Source: Muribaculaceae bacterium
Lineage (GTDB): Bacteria; Bacteroidota; Bacteroidia; Bacteroidales; Muribaculaceae
Assembly: GCA_017557625.1 (NCBI GenBank)
Contig: JAFYYG010000016.1
Span: 35,188 to 99,187 of the forward strand
Length of the DNA stretch: 64,000 nt
Reading direction: 5' to 3'
This document shows positions 24,161 to 32,430 of this stretch, piece by piece. A program made the position numbers and the translations under genes. Under the pieces are notes generated by a model. That model saw nothing but the letters and a program-made list of their open reading frames with translations, was not told where the DNA came from and searched no databases. Numbering within the stretch: position 1 is the first letter of the stretch; each line of letters opens with the position of its first letter.

Positions 24161-25228
24161 TCACACCTCCTCGCGCAGTAAATAGTTGTTACGCAGAGAT
24201 TCAAATAGATGTGGCGCCGCTTTCAGGGTGGCGGTGTCGTGAAGGGGGTTATAGCTATCCATAATGAGTTGGGGCGTCATATCGTTGGCACCGAGCAGGG
24301 GCTTATCAACCTCAGGCACAGGCAAATTCCAGCCGAAATAGCGGTTTAGTGCCTCTATCACCATCGCTGTGCCACGCATTTTGCCCTGACGGCTGTAGCC
24401 TGCTATATGCGGGGTTGCCACAAAGGCCTTGTCGAGCAGCTCTTGGCTTATCGCTGGCTCGTTTTCCCAACAGTCGAGCGCCACGTCGCCCTGCCAGCGC
24501 AGCAGTGCCTCGTTGTCGCACACCGCCCCCCGGGCTGCGTTGAGAATCAGTTCGCAATGTTTCAAGCCTTGCAGGAAAGCCTTGTCACACAGGTGCCAAG
24601 TGGGATATTTGCCATCCTTGGTTAGCGGTGTGTGAAAGGTGATAATGTCGCACTCATGCTGTAAGCAGTGGAGAGTAGAGAGTTGAGAGTGATTTTCAGT
24701 GGAGGGTGGAGAGTGGAGAGTGGAGAGGTCGTTCCCCGATTCCCGATCCCCGATTCCCGATCCCCGTGCGTAGCACTCTGCGAGAGGTGGATCGTTGAGC
24801 AAGATGCGGTAGCCCAACTGTTGTGCCCAACGCGCCACAATGCTCCCCACATGGCCCACGCCCACCACGCCAAGGGTGATGGGATGTGTCACATGATTAG
24901 CCTGCATCCACTGCAAGATGGTGGCGTGCACCCACTGTGCCACTGCCGGGGCGTTGCAGCCTGGAGCGTTAACCACCGTGATACCGTGACTGTGGCAGTA
25001 ATCTAGGTCGATATGATCGGTGCCGATGGTTGCTGTGCCGATGAATTCCAACTTGCTGCCCTCAAGCAGCGCGCAATCGCAGCGGGTGCGGGTGCGGGTA
25101 AGCAACACATCAGCATCACGCACCACGTCGCTAGTAATCTCATTGCCAGGCACATAAAGCACTTCCTGAGCCACTTGTTCAAGAACACCTTTGAGATAAG
25201 GGATTTTGCTGTCGGCAACAATCTTCAT
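24161..25228 (-). CDS. pdxB: Erythronate-4-phosphate dehydrogenase with a repeat-derived insertion
   Basis: NAD-dependent dehydrogenase of pyridoxal-phosphate synthesis, 355 residues. The NAD-binding loop is GVVGVGHVGSIVARWA (about 119-134). Catalytic residues are in LNAARGAVCDNEAL (Arg), LDCWENEP (Glu) and TPHIAGYSRQGK (His). Between ILLNDPPLAE and CDIITFHTPL a segment of about 33 residues (about 155-187), containing GSGIGDRESG and two LSTLH copies, is translated from a heptamer array (24667-24766). Family members have a shorter loop here. The frame stays open and all active-site residues remain, so the enzyme is probably still functional. Confidence 0.93.
   Translation of the reverse strand: MKIVADSKIPYLKGVLEQVAQEVLYVPGNEITSDVVRDADVLLTRTRTRCDCALLEGSKLEFIGTATIGTDHIDLDYCHSHGITVVNAPGCNAPAVAQWVHATILQWMQANHVTHPITLGVVGVGHVGSIVARWAQQLGYRILLNDPPLAECYARGSGIGDRESGNDLSTLHSPPSTENHSQLSTLHCLQHECDIITFHTPLTKDGKYPTWHLCDKAFLQGLKHCELILNAARGAVCDNEALLRWQGDVALDCWENEPAISQELLDKAFVATPHIAGYSRQGKMRGTAMVIEALNRYFGWNLPVPEVDKPLLGANDMTPQLIMDSYNPLHDTATLKAAPHLFESLRNNYLLREEV
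24667..24766. repeat. Heptanucleotide array inside the pdxB coding sequence
   Basis: Units of GTGGAGA/GTAGAGA/GTTGAGA (24667-24730) join units of GATTCCC/GATCCCC (about 24734-24766). The same two families occur intergenically at 32341-32424 and 33229-33388. It is in frame with pdxB. Confidence 0.92.
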
Positions 25229-25277
25229 CTAAACACTAAACTCTAACTCTAAACACTAAACTTCAAGTTAACTTGAA
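25229..25277. repeat. Heptanucleotide array and 16-bp palindrome between pdxB and the membrane protein gene
   Basis: About five units around AAACACT/AAACTCT directly abut the pdxB start codon. They run into the palindrome TTCAAGTTAACTTGAA (about 25262-25277), which lies just after the end of the upstream membrane protein gene. Confidence 0.8.
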
Positions 25278-25280
25278 TAA

Positions 25281-26270
25281 TCACACTAACGCCATTGCCA
25301 CGATATAGACTGTGAGCATCGCCACCATGAGCCACATTGTCACTGGTTGGCGTGTCTCATGCCTAGTGATAACATACCAATGCCCAAACTGGATAGCGAA
25401 ACACATGTTCATCATAGGCAAGTAGAACAGAAAGTCGTTATAATCCACCAGCATCATAAGCAACACAAAGACGGACAGAGCCACAAAGAAATTATTGTAG
25501 GCTCGCACATGCACGCTGTAGTTGAGCATCGTCTTGAAGTTGCCCACGGTGAGCAGCACGGTCAACGCGGTGGTGGCGATGGCGATAGATATCGCCCAGC
25601 TCTTACCGGGATAAGACGGTACGCTAGTCCAAACCTGCGAAAACTCGGGGGCATTAAACGAAGTGAAGCTCTCGAGGCCTGTGCCGAGGGCTATCCAGTA
25701 GGGCGTAGCCAGGCCAAAAAATATCGCCAAAACAGCCTTCACATTTAACGCGCGCATATAAGCGAAACCCACGATAAACAGCGGAACGAGCAGCAGGAAT
25801 ACATAGTGGTATATCGAGAAAAACGACAGCAGCGCCATTATCAGGAACACTCCCTGCGATGCCATCTGCTGCTTGCCGTAGAGGTCAAACAGGAAGAACA
25901 GGGCGATTACCACCACCAGACACATCGCCGTGCCGGCAAAAAAGCGGGTGCTCAAAAAAGGATTCATGCCCTGCAGCAACACAAACACCGACGCAAAGAC
26001 AAAGCAGTTGTAGGTCTTGATGTAGCGGTACATGATATTGAGCGTGACAAGCAGCACGCCAATCACAATGTTGCACAGCACTGCCACAAAGCATGAGGTG
26101 TCGTTACTCGAAATCCAAGAGGCAATGTTGTGCAGTGTGCCATAGCCACGCTGAGGCACCTCGAAATTGCCGCTAGCGATGACCGACAAAATCACCATCA
26201 CCAACAGCGACAATCCAAAAAAGCCGCGATTGTTGAAATAATCTACTATGTAACTGCCCTTCTTTGCCAT
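25281..26270 (-). CDS. Conserved polytopic membrane protein (DUF6427-like)
   Basis: A 329-residue protein with about nine or ten transmembrane helices (for example GLSLLVMVILSVIASG, FVAVLCNIVIGVLLVTLNIM, AGTAMCLVVVIALFFLFDLY, VFLIMALLSFFSIYHYVFLL). Conserved short loops include NPFLSTRFFAG and YHYVFLL. Its layout resembles a Bacteroidetes-specific family of unknown function (I recall DUF6427, but could not check). Heptamer sequence flanks it on both sides. Confidence 0.65.
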   Translation of the reverse strand: MAKKGSYIVDYFNNRGFFGLSLLVMVILSVIASGNFEVPQRGYGTLHNIASWISSNDTSCFVAVLCNIVIGVLLVTLNIMYRYIKTYNCFVFASVFVLLQGMNPFLSTRFFAGTAMCLVVVIALFFLFDLYGKQQMASQGVFLIMALLSFFSIYHYVFLLLVPLFIVGFAYMRALNVKAVLAIFFGLATPYWIALGTGLESFTSFNAPEFSQVWTSVPSYPGKSWAISIAIATTALTVLLTVGNFKTMLNYSVHVRAYNNFFVALSVFVLLMMLVDYNDFLFYLPMMNMCFAIQFGHWYVITRHETRQPVTMWLMVAMLTVYIVAMALV

Positions 26271-26275
26271 TGTTA

Positions 26276-26347
26276 TCGTGAATCGAGAATCATGGAGGTC
26301 GCCTATGCTGCGACTACGTCGCAGCCACTCAACACTTAAAACTTACT
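26276..26347. repeat. Short heptamer tracts between the RlmL-like gene and the membrane protein gene
   Basis: AATCGAG-type units (about 26280-26292) and AACACTTAAAACTTA (26330-26347). On the minus strand the RlmL-like stop codon TAA is the start of a TAAGTTT, TAAGTGT, TGAGTGG heptamer series. Confidence 0.75.
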
Positions 26348-27962
26348 CCTCGTTTCCATTGTCAGCTTTTGCGTCGCGGCGTTTCCAGCCGTTGCGGCGA
26401 CCTTTGAACACAGGGCGCTCCTTGTCCTCGCCCAGGCGGGGGCCGTGGAACGAGAAGGTGCGGCGTGGACTATCTTCTTTGTATGGTCTCTCGGTGCGGT
26501 AAACGCGTGTGCCGTCTTCACGTTCGCGCATGGGGTTAACGCCACGGTCTTCGTCCTCACGACGCTTGCGCATGGGATTCACGCCGCGGTCGCCGCGCTC
26601 TCCACCTCGCTTGAAGCTTCGTTCGCCACCACTCTTGAAGCCTCGCTCACGACGCTCTCCGTCACGTTTCTTGCTGAAGCCTCCCTCACGACGCTCTCCA
26701 CGCTCTCCACCGCGCTTGAACTCACGGCGTGGCTTGTCGTCCTTGTCACGGCGAGGATATTCAGGCTTCTCGCTAGCGCGGAACTCGGTATTCTTGATGC
26801 TTCCGCCCTTGCGACGCATATCATCGAAGCTGCCGTCAAATATCACATACTCACGCAGCTCGCACTCGATGTCACCATTGAGCAGCGGATAATGCAACGA
26901 AGCCTTCAGACCCAAGTTGTCGATAAGCTCCTTGTTTGAACCAACAATCAACCAGCAGTCGTAGCCCAAGAACACCTTCTTGAGCTTGCTGCCCAAGGTT
27001 GCATAAAGCTGTGGCAGCTCGTCGCTGGTGAGGCGCTCGCCGTAGGGCGGATTGGTGATAAGCACGCCCTTCTCGGGGGCTGCCTCCTGCTCCTCGAGCG
27101 GCACTCGCTCCACCTCAATATATTGTGTGAGGCCAGCATTCTTGATGTTGGCGTTGCTGGCGGCAACTGCCTTACCCAGAATGTCGTAGCCGTAAATCTT
27201 GTGCTCAAACTCCCGCTCGCCGCTGTCGTCGTTGTAGATAGCGTCGAAGAGGTCGGCGTCATAGTCGGGCCACTTCTGGAAGGCATATTCCTGGCGATAC
27301 ACACCTGGATTGATGTTGGCGGCTATCAACGCGGCCTCAATCAGGAACGTGCCCGAGCCGCACATAGGGTCCACGAAGTTGCTCTCGCCGTCCCAGCCAC
27401 TGAGTTTGATGATGCCCGCTGCCAGCACCTCGTTGATGGGTGCGTCGGTCTGCGCCACGCGCCAGCCGCGCTTGTAGAGTGGCTCACCCGACGAGTCGAG
27501 CGAGATGGTCACATCATTGCCGCTGATGTGCACATTGAATTGGTAGTCAGGGGAATTGAGACGAATTGACGGACGTTTGCCGCACTGCTCCATGAAGTGG
27601 TCGGCGATGCCGTCTTTCACACGGTAGGTGACAAAGCGTGAGTGCTTGAACGACTCGCTATAGACGGTGCTGTCAATCGAGAACGTGCTGCTCTCGGTCA
27701 TGATGTCTTCCCAGCGGAACTGCTTTACCTGCTCATAGAGGTCGTCGGCGTCGGTAGAAGTGAACTTGTAGATGGGTTTGAGCACCCGCAACGCCGTGCG
27801 CAGGCAGAAGTTCGCCTTATACATCATCTCCTTGTCGCCCTTAAACGACACCATGCGGCGACCCTGCAACACATCCTGCGCGCCTAGCGCCGTCAGCTCA
27901 TCACTCAACACGCCCTCCAGCCCCTGGAAGGTCTTAGCAACCATTTCAAATGTCTCACTCAT
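26343..27962 (-). CDS. 23S rRNA methyltransferase, RlmL N-terminal-type, with RG-rich tail
   Basis: A 539-residue protein. A THUMP RNA-binding region spans about 45-160 (YEQVKQFRWEDIM onward). A Rossmann methyltransferase domain spans about 165-380, with motif I as DPMCGSGTFLIEAALIAANI and the catalytic motif NPPYGERL typical of N2-guanine methyltransferases. It should modify 23S rRNA, by family the G2445 position. Residues about 400-539 form a very basic, low-complexity tail with RGGERGERREGG, two FKRGGERG copies and two RGVNPMR copies. Such tails are disordered and likely RNA-binding. A -7 box (28137-28144) lies 175 nt upstream, so the leader includes repeats and hairpins. Confidence 0.88.
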   Translation of the reverse strand: MSETFEMVAKTFQGLEGVLSDELTALGAQDVLQGRRMVSFKGDKEMMYKANFCLRTALRVLKPIYKFTSTDADDLYEQVKQFRWEDIMTESSTFSIDSTVYSESFKHSRFVTYRVKDGIADHFMEQCGKRPSIRLNSPDYQFNVHISGNDVTISLDSSGEPLYKRGWRVAQTDAPINEVLAAGIIKLSGWDGESNFVDPMCGSGTFLIEAALIAANINPGVYRQEYAFQKWPDYDADLFDAIYNDDSGEREFEHKIYGYDILGKAVAASNANIKNAGLTQYIEVERVPLEEQEAAPEKGVLITNPPYGERLTSDELPQLYATLGSKLKKVFLGYDCWLIVGSNKELIDNLGLKASLHYPLLNGDIECELREYVIFDGSFDDMRRKGGSIKNTEFRASEKPEYPRRDKDDKPRREFKRGGERGERREGGFSKKRDGERRERGFKSGGERSFKRGGERGDRGVNPMRKRREDEDRGVNPMREREDGTRVYRTERPYKEDSPRRTFSFHGPRLGEDKERPVFKGRRNGWKRRDAKADNGNEE

Positions 27963-28333
27963 AATTGTCTCAATATGTTTTAGTTATTCCAGTTAAACTG
28001 GAAGTTTAATGTTTAGAGTTTAGTGTTTAGAAGCATTGACGCCTCCTGTGACGAGGTCGTTTCTCTAACCTCTAACCAATAACCTCTAACCTTCAAATTC
28101 TTAAGTGTTCAGCACTTCAGAATTTGAAATATAGTGCAAAGGTACTCCTTTTTACCGAAATAAACCACCCAATTCACACTAATTTTCAACACCGCTAATT
28201 TTTTCAGACAATTAAATACAATTAAAAACAATTTTTTTCATTAAGGACAATTTACACTGTGCACTAACTAAACGAATTTGAGCGAAACATAAAAGACACA
28301 CAATGCCCACCATACATAATAATCAAACGATTA
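27963..28333. other. Leader of the RlmL-like gene: promoter, hairpins and heptamer arrays
   Basis: No gene is seen. A palindrome TTCCAGTTAAACTGGAA lies at about 27987-28003. Heptamer arrays lie at 28001-28034 (GTTTAGA/GTTTAGT) and 28064-28094 (TAACCTC/TAACCAA). A hairpin pairs about 28093-28108 with 28113-28128 around TTCA with one mismatch. The minus-strand -7 box TACCTTTG is at 28144-28137. Beyond it the sequence is AT-rich up to the island repeats. Confidence 0.65.
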
Positions 28334-28712
28334 GAAACGACTAGAAACAACAAACCACAAATTACACGGATTATCACCAACTCTGCAACAAAAAATTTAG
28401 CACACTAATTAAACGAATTAAAACTAATTTTGAATAGCATTTAAAATGCTCTCAGACTCAGATCTTAGACAGAAGAACATAATCCCCACGCTTGGCGGGA
28501 CATAAGAACACATTTATGTTCTTTTTCTACCAACTATCACTTTTTTGATTTCAAAAAGTCGCACCTATCGGAACCCAAAAGCCTCGCAAGCTCGGGTATT
28601 TTCAAACGACCAAAAACGATTAAAAAAAACTGCACATTCACAACAAACCACAAATTACACGGATTATTACAAAAAACCGCCACAATAATTTAGCACACTA
28701 ATTAAACGAATT
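28334..28712. repeat. Left flanking repeats of the PLD-helicase island
   Basis: Two direct copies of a block lie 293 nt apart: 28347-28374 equals 28640-28667 (28 nt identical), and 28394-28419 equals 28687-28712 (26 nt identical). GAAACGACTAGAAAC (28334-28348) and CACACTAATTAAACGAATT (28401-28419, 28694-28712) recur inverted beyond the helicase gene at 32236-32250 and 32129-32147. No gene is seen between 28334 and 28800. Confidence 0.85.
28473..28526 (+). terminator. Nested hairpin with T-run in the island leader
   Basis: AAGAACATAA (28473-28482) can pair fully with TTATGTTCTT (28514-28523). Alternatively AAGAACA (28504-28510) pairs with TGTTCTT (28517-28523). T-residues follow. These are mutually exclusive stems, terminator-like, with no identifiable upstream gene. 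Confidence 0.4.
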
Positions 28713-28798
28713 GGAACGAAGGTTGGGGCCACCATGCCATAATCGGGACAGTTGAAAAAAAGTTATAATGATTATTTTTCAGAAAAAGATTTTTTTGT

Positions 28799-28806
28799 TA
28801 ACTTTG
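28799..28806 (+). promoter_or_regulatory. -7 element of the PLD-helicase gene
   Basis: TAACTTTG matches TAnnTTTG and lies 27 nt before the ATG at 28834. No clear TTTG is seen at the -33 position. Confidence 0.6.
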
Positions 28807-28833
28807 TGAGCAATAATTACAAATTTGTTTATT

Positions 28834-31800
28834 ATGGAAATTGTACCAGGGGTTTATGAGACTCTTATAAGTCAAGCTATTGAGGAGAAATTGAGAAATT
28901 TCCCAACTGATGAATACTATATTAAAAAGGATAATATTGATAGTGCTGATTCATATATGATGCTTGCAAGTTATTTGTCGGAAGTTGTATCATCAATTTT
29001 AAAAGAATATTTTAGAGAAAAGGACGCCAAACAAACAATATCAAAGCAAGTAGATGTTGTTAATCGTATTTTAAAATTCATTGATGAAGAATGGACGACT
29101 CCTAAAATAAATACTAAACCAGATATTTTAAGTGAAGATTCAAAACTACTATTTCTTAGGGGCATATATAAGAAAATAGGTTACACACAGGAGCAAATTG
29201 AGAAAAAAGCTCAAAACCATCCATTATCAGGTTATAGGGTAAGTAACCTTTTTACTGGAGGTAATGATATTTCACTTGATGATGAGGTTAAAAGAGATAT
29301 CCAAACTTCTGATAACATCGATTTTTTGGTATCTTTTATAAAGTTTGAAGGATTGAGATTAATTATAGATGATTTGGAGAAATTTGTTAAACGGGGAAAT
29401 ACAAAACTTCGTATATTGACTACCACATATATGGGAGCCACTGACCCTAAGGCTGTAAGAAGACTTTTTGAGCTTAGACAATATGGTAATGTTGAAATTC
29501 GAGCATCTTTTAATACTAATCAAGAAAGGCTTCACGCAAAAGCATATATTTTTAATCGTAGAAATAATTTTAATACAGCATATATTGGATCCAGCAATTT
29601 ATCTCGTACCGCTTTGACTAAAGGGCTTGAATGGAATATCAGAGTTACATCAATAGAGAATGCTCATATTATTAATAAAACAAAAGCTTCATTTGATAAT
29701 TATTGGAACAGTGATGATTTTGAAGTAATTGATTCAGAAGAAGCAATAAAAAAATTTGAATCCGCGATAAACAAACAAAGAAATCGTGACTTTATTCATG
29801 ATAATACCCCAGAATACATTGTAAGATTTGAAAGAAAAACTCATCAAATAAAAGTACTAGAAAAACTGCAATATGAACGTGAGATCCTTGGTAATTATAA
29901 AAATTTAATTATAGCAGCAACTGGAACAGGCAAAACAGCCATTTCTGCTTTTGATTTTAAAGACTTTAATAAGGCTATACTCAAAAATGAAAAACGTAAT
30001 GCTAGATTATTATTTGTAGTTCATAGAGAAAAGATATTAAGACAGGCAAGATCTACATTTCGTTCTGTAATGGTAGACCGAAATTTTGGTGAAATATGGA
30101 CCGGAAGAATACAACCCAATAGTGATGGTAATCTAGAACATCTTTTTATTACAATCCAAACGTTAAATAACAACTGGAATGCAATAGAAAGGATGGGAAA
30201 ATCCTATTATGATTATGTTGTTATTGACGAAGTACATCATAGTCAAGCTGGAAGTTATCGTGATATCATTTCTAAATTAACCCCTAAAATTCTAATCGGT
30301 CTCACTGCCACTCCGGAAAGAATGGATGGCAAGGACATAAAACCAGATTTTAATAACCATTTTGCCGCTGAAATACGTTTACAAGAAGCTTTAAATCAAC
30401 AATTATTGTCTCCTTTTGACTATTTTTGTGTGACAGACGATAGTGTAGATTTAAGTAGAATAGCGTGTAATGGTGATGTCTATGACCGAAATGAATTAAG
30501 TTTACTCTATGTTAATAATAGAGAACGTTTTGAACTAATTCAACGTGCATTGGAAAGATATTTAAATAATCCTCAAGATTGCAAAGCTGTTTGTTTTTGC
30601 TGTGGTATTGATCATGCTAATTTTATGGCTGAAATGTTTAATCGTTATGGCTATAAAGCTATATCAGTCACATCAAGAAATAGCAGTGAAATTGATTATT
30701 ATTCAGATCTATTAGCTCAAGGAAGAATCAATTATCTTTGTGTCGCGGACATTCTCAATGAAGGAATAGATATTCCAGAAATTGATACTGTATTATTTTT
30801 AAGACCGACAGAATCCCTTACCATTTTCTTGCAACAGTTGGGGCGAGGTTTGCGATTAGCAGATGGGAAAACATGTCTAACTGTTTTGGATTTTGTCGCT
30901 CAAGCAAATAATAGTTATAATTATGAGAGCCGATTCCGTGCTCTTGTAGGAAGGAGTTCTAGAAGTATATCAGAAGAAATTAAGAATGGCTTTAAATTCT
31001 TACCTCGTGGATGCTCCATCACAATGGAAAAACAGGCTCAAGAATATATACTTACTAATATTAGTAAAACAATTTTTGATCTTCGAAGATTGAAAAGAGA
31101 AGTTCATTCTTTTGTTCAAAATACAGGAAGAGCACTTACATTAGAAAATTTTTTAGACAACTTTAGTATTGATTGGAGACTAATTTATAAAAGTCCTGGT
31201 TCTTGGGCTAGATTAAAACAACAATCAGGTATTGATGTTGAGAATTTTAATGCTGAATCAAAATATATCAAATTACTTGAGGGTGGTTTGGCTCGTTTAT
31301 ATCATACTAATAGCTACAGTTATCTAAGCTATTTAAAAAGTTTATTGCAGAATAACATGAAACAACTTCATAGCGCAACAAAACGACATGAAAAGTTCTT
31401 TGTTTTATTCTACTACACAATTTTCATGGACCAAATAGAAAAATTGAATGAAAAATATTCAAAATCATTCAATAATATAGCAGAAGCTGTTTCTTCTTTG
31501 TTCAACTATAAATGGTTCTTAGAGGAATTTTCTTATCTTATTAATCTTCGTTTATCTCAACTTACTAAAACAACTAAATGGATTCAAATTGATAATGAAT
31601 CTGAAATCGAACTTTATGGTTGTTACTCTGCAGATGAAGCACATCTTTTATTAGAAAACAAACTTGGTAGATGGCAAGTGTTTGGCACACAATATAATTA
31701 TGACCGCAAAATTTCCATGGTATTTGTGACGTTAAACAAATCTGACAAAGATTATTCTCCTTCAACATTATATGAAGATTACGCTATATCTGCCAATCAA

Positions 31801-32058
31801 TTTCATTGGCAATCTATGAATAAAGTACGAATTAACAGTGAAGAAGGTCAAAGAATTATTCAACAAAATAGTAATGAATGGAAATTTATACTTTTTGTGC
31901 GCGACTCAAAAACTGATGAATTCGGAAATACTAATGGTTACTATTGTTTAGGACTAATAGACTATAACTCAAGCTATGGAGAATGCCCAATTAATGTTGT
32001 ATGGGATATGCAAAATCCAATTCCTGGATTTATGTTAGAAGAAGCAAAAGCAATATAA
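28834..32058 (+). CDS. PLD-nuclease / superfamily 2 helicase fusion (DUF3427-type), probable defence protein
   Basis: A 1074-residue protein using the ATG at 28834. Domains in order: an N-terminal region of unknown fold (1-155); a phospholipase-D-like nuclease (about 160-275) with the HxK half-motif HAKAYIF (H234, K236) and YIGSSNLSRTAL; an SF2 helicase core with Walker A ATGTGKT (362-368), DEVH (465-468), GLTATPERMDG and QQLGRGLRLADG; and a C-terminal DUF3427-like part. Relatives are DNA translocases in restriction-like defence loci. The gene is strikingly AT-rich compared with thyA next door and is bracketed by inverted repeats, both signs of transfer. No methylase or partner gene accompanies it, so target choice is unknown. 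Confidence 0.88.
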   Translation: MEIVPGVYETLISQAIEEKLRNFPTDEYYIKKDNIDSADSYMMLASYLSEVVSSILKEYFREKDAKQTISKQVDVVNRILKFIDEEWTTPKINTKPDILSEDSKLLFLRGIYKKIGYTQEQIEKKAQNHPLSGYRVSNLFTGGNDISLDDEVKRDIQTSDNIDFLVSFIKFEGLRLIIDDLEKFVKRGNTKLRILTTTYMGATDPKAVRRLFELRQYGNVEIRASFNTNQERLHAKAYIFNRRNNFNTAYIGSSNLSRTALTKGLEWNIRVTSIENAHIINKTKASFDNYWNSDDFEVIDSEEAIKKFESAINKQRNRDFIHDNTPEYIVRFERKTHQIKVLEKLQYEREILGNYKNLIIAATGTGKTAISAFDFKDFNKAILKNEKRNARLLFVVHREKILRQARSTFRSVMVDRNFGEIWTGRIQPNSDGNLEHLFITIQTLNNNWNAIERMGKSYYDYVVIDEVHHSQAGSYRDIISKLTPKILIGLTATPERMDGKDIKPDFNNHFAAEIRLQEALNQQLLSPFDYFCVTDDSVDLSRIACNGDVYDRNELSLLYVNNRERFELIQRALERYLNNPQDCKAVCFCCGIDHANFMAEMFNRYGYKAISVTSRNSSEIDYYSDLLAQGRINYLCVADILNEGIDIPEIDTVLFLRPTESLTIFLQQLGRGLRLADGKTCLTVLDFVAQANNSYNYESRFRALVGRSSRSISEEIKNGFKFLPRGCSITMEKQAQEYILTNISKTIFDLRRLKREVHSFVQNTGRALTLENFLDNFSIDWRLIYKSPGSWARLKQQSGIDVENFNAESKYIKLLEGGLARLYHTNSYSYLSYLKSLLQNNMKQLHSATKRHEKFFVLFYYTIFMDQIEKLNEKYSKSFNNIAEAVSSLFNYKWFLEEFSYLINLRLSQLTKTTKWIQIDNESEIELYGCYSADEAHLLLENKLGRWQVFGTQYNYDRKISMVFVTLNKSDKDYSPSTLYEDYAISANQFHWQSMNKVRINSEEGQRIIQQNSNEWKFILFVRDSKTDEFGNTNGYYCLGLIDYNSSYGECPINVVWDMQNPIPGFMLEEAKAI

Positions 32059-32340
32059 AAGGCCTCTAACCTCTCCTTAATACAAGGTTAATTGATACTA
32101 TTTTAAAAGCATCAAATTCATTAGTTTCAATTCGTTTAATTAGTGTGTTTTTTATTGGGGGGCATGTTGTTTGGTGTGAGGATATTTGTGTGTAATTGTT
32201 TGTAATTGTATGATAAAACGAGAGTCCACAATGTAGTTTCTAGTCGTTTCTGGTCGTCTGACAAAAACCTGCGGAGCAACAATTGTTCTCCTTTGTTGTC
32301 TTTGTTTGAAAAAAAATTGGTAACTTTGTCGTCATATCAG
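32059..32340. repeat. Right flank of the PLD-helicase island and thyA promoter
   Basis: No gene is seen. AATTCGTTTAATTAGTGTG (32129-32147) and GTTTCTAGTCGTTTC (32236-32250) are inverted copies of left-flank repeats. A -7 box TAACTTTG (32331-32338) with TTTG 22 nt upstream begins the thyA transcript. Confidence 0.8.
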
Positions 32341-32430
32341 TTGAGAGGGGAGAGGGATGAGGTGAGAGAACTCCGATTCACGATCCCCGATTCCCGAACT
32401 TCGATAAACGAAAAACGAAACAATGAAACA
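32341..32430. repeat. Heptanucleotide array running into the thyA start
   Basis: GGGAGAG/GGTGAGA units, then GATCCCC/GATTCCC units, then AACGAAA/CGATAAA units. The ATG of thyA lies in the last part (ACGAAACAATGAAAC). Confidence 0.85.

Noticed and set aside
28473-28523. tRNA-like or attachment-site sequence
   Set aside because: No cloverleaf, T-loop or CCA-like end can be found, and no integrase is nearby; a nested hairpin is all that can be supported.
28825-28833. Upstream ATG for the PLD-helicase
   Set aside because: The ATG three codons earlier is possible, but the one at 28834 is at a more usual distance from the -7 box; the difference is minor.
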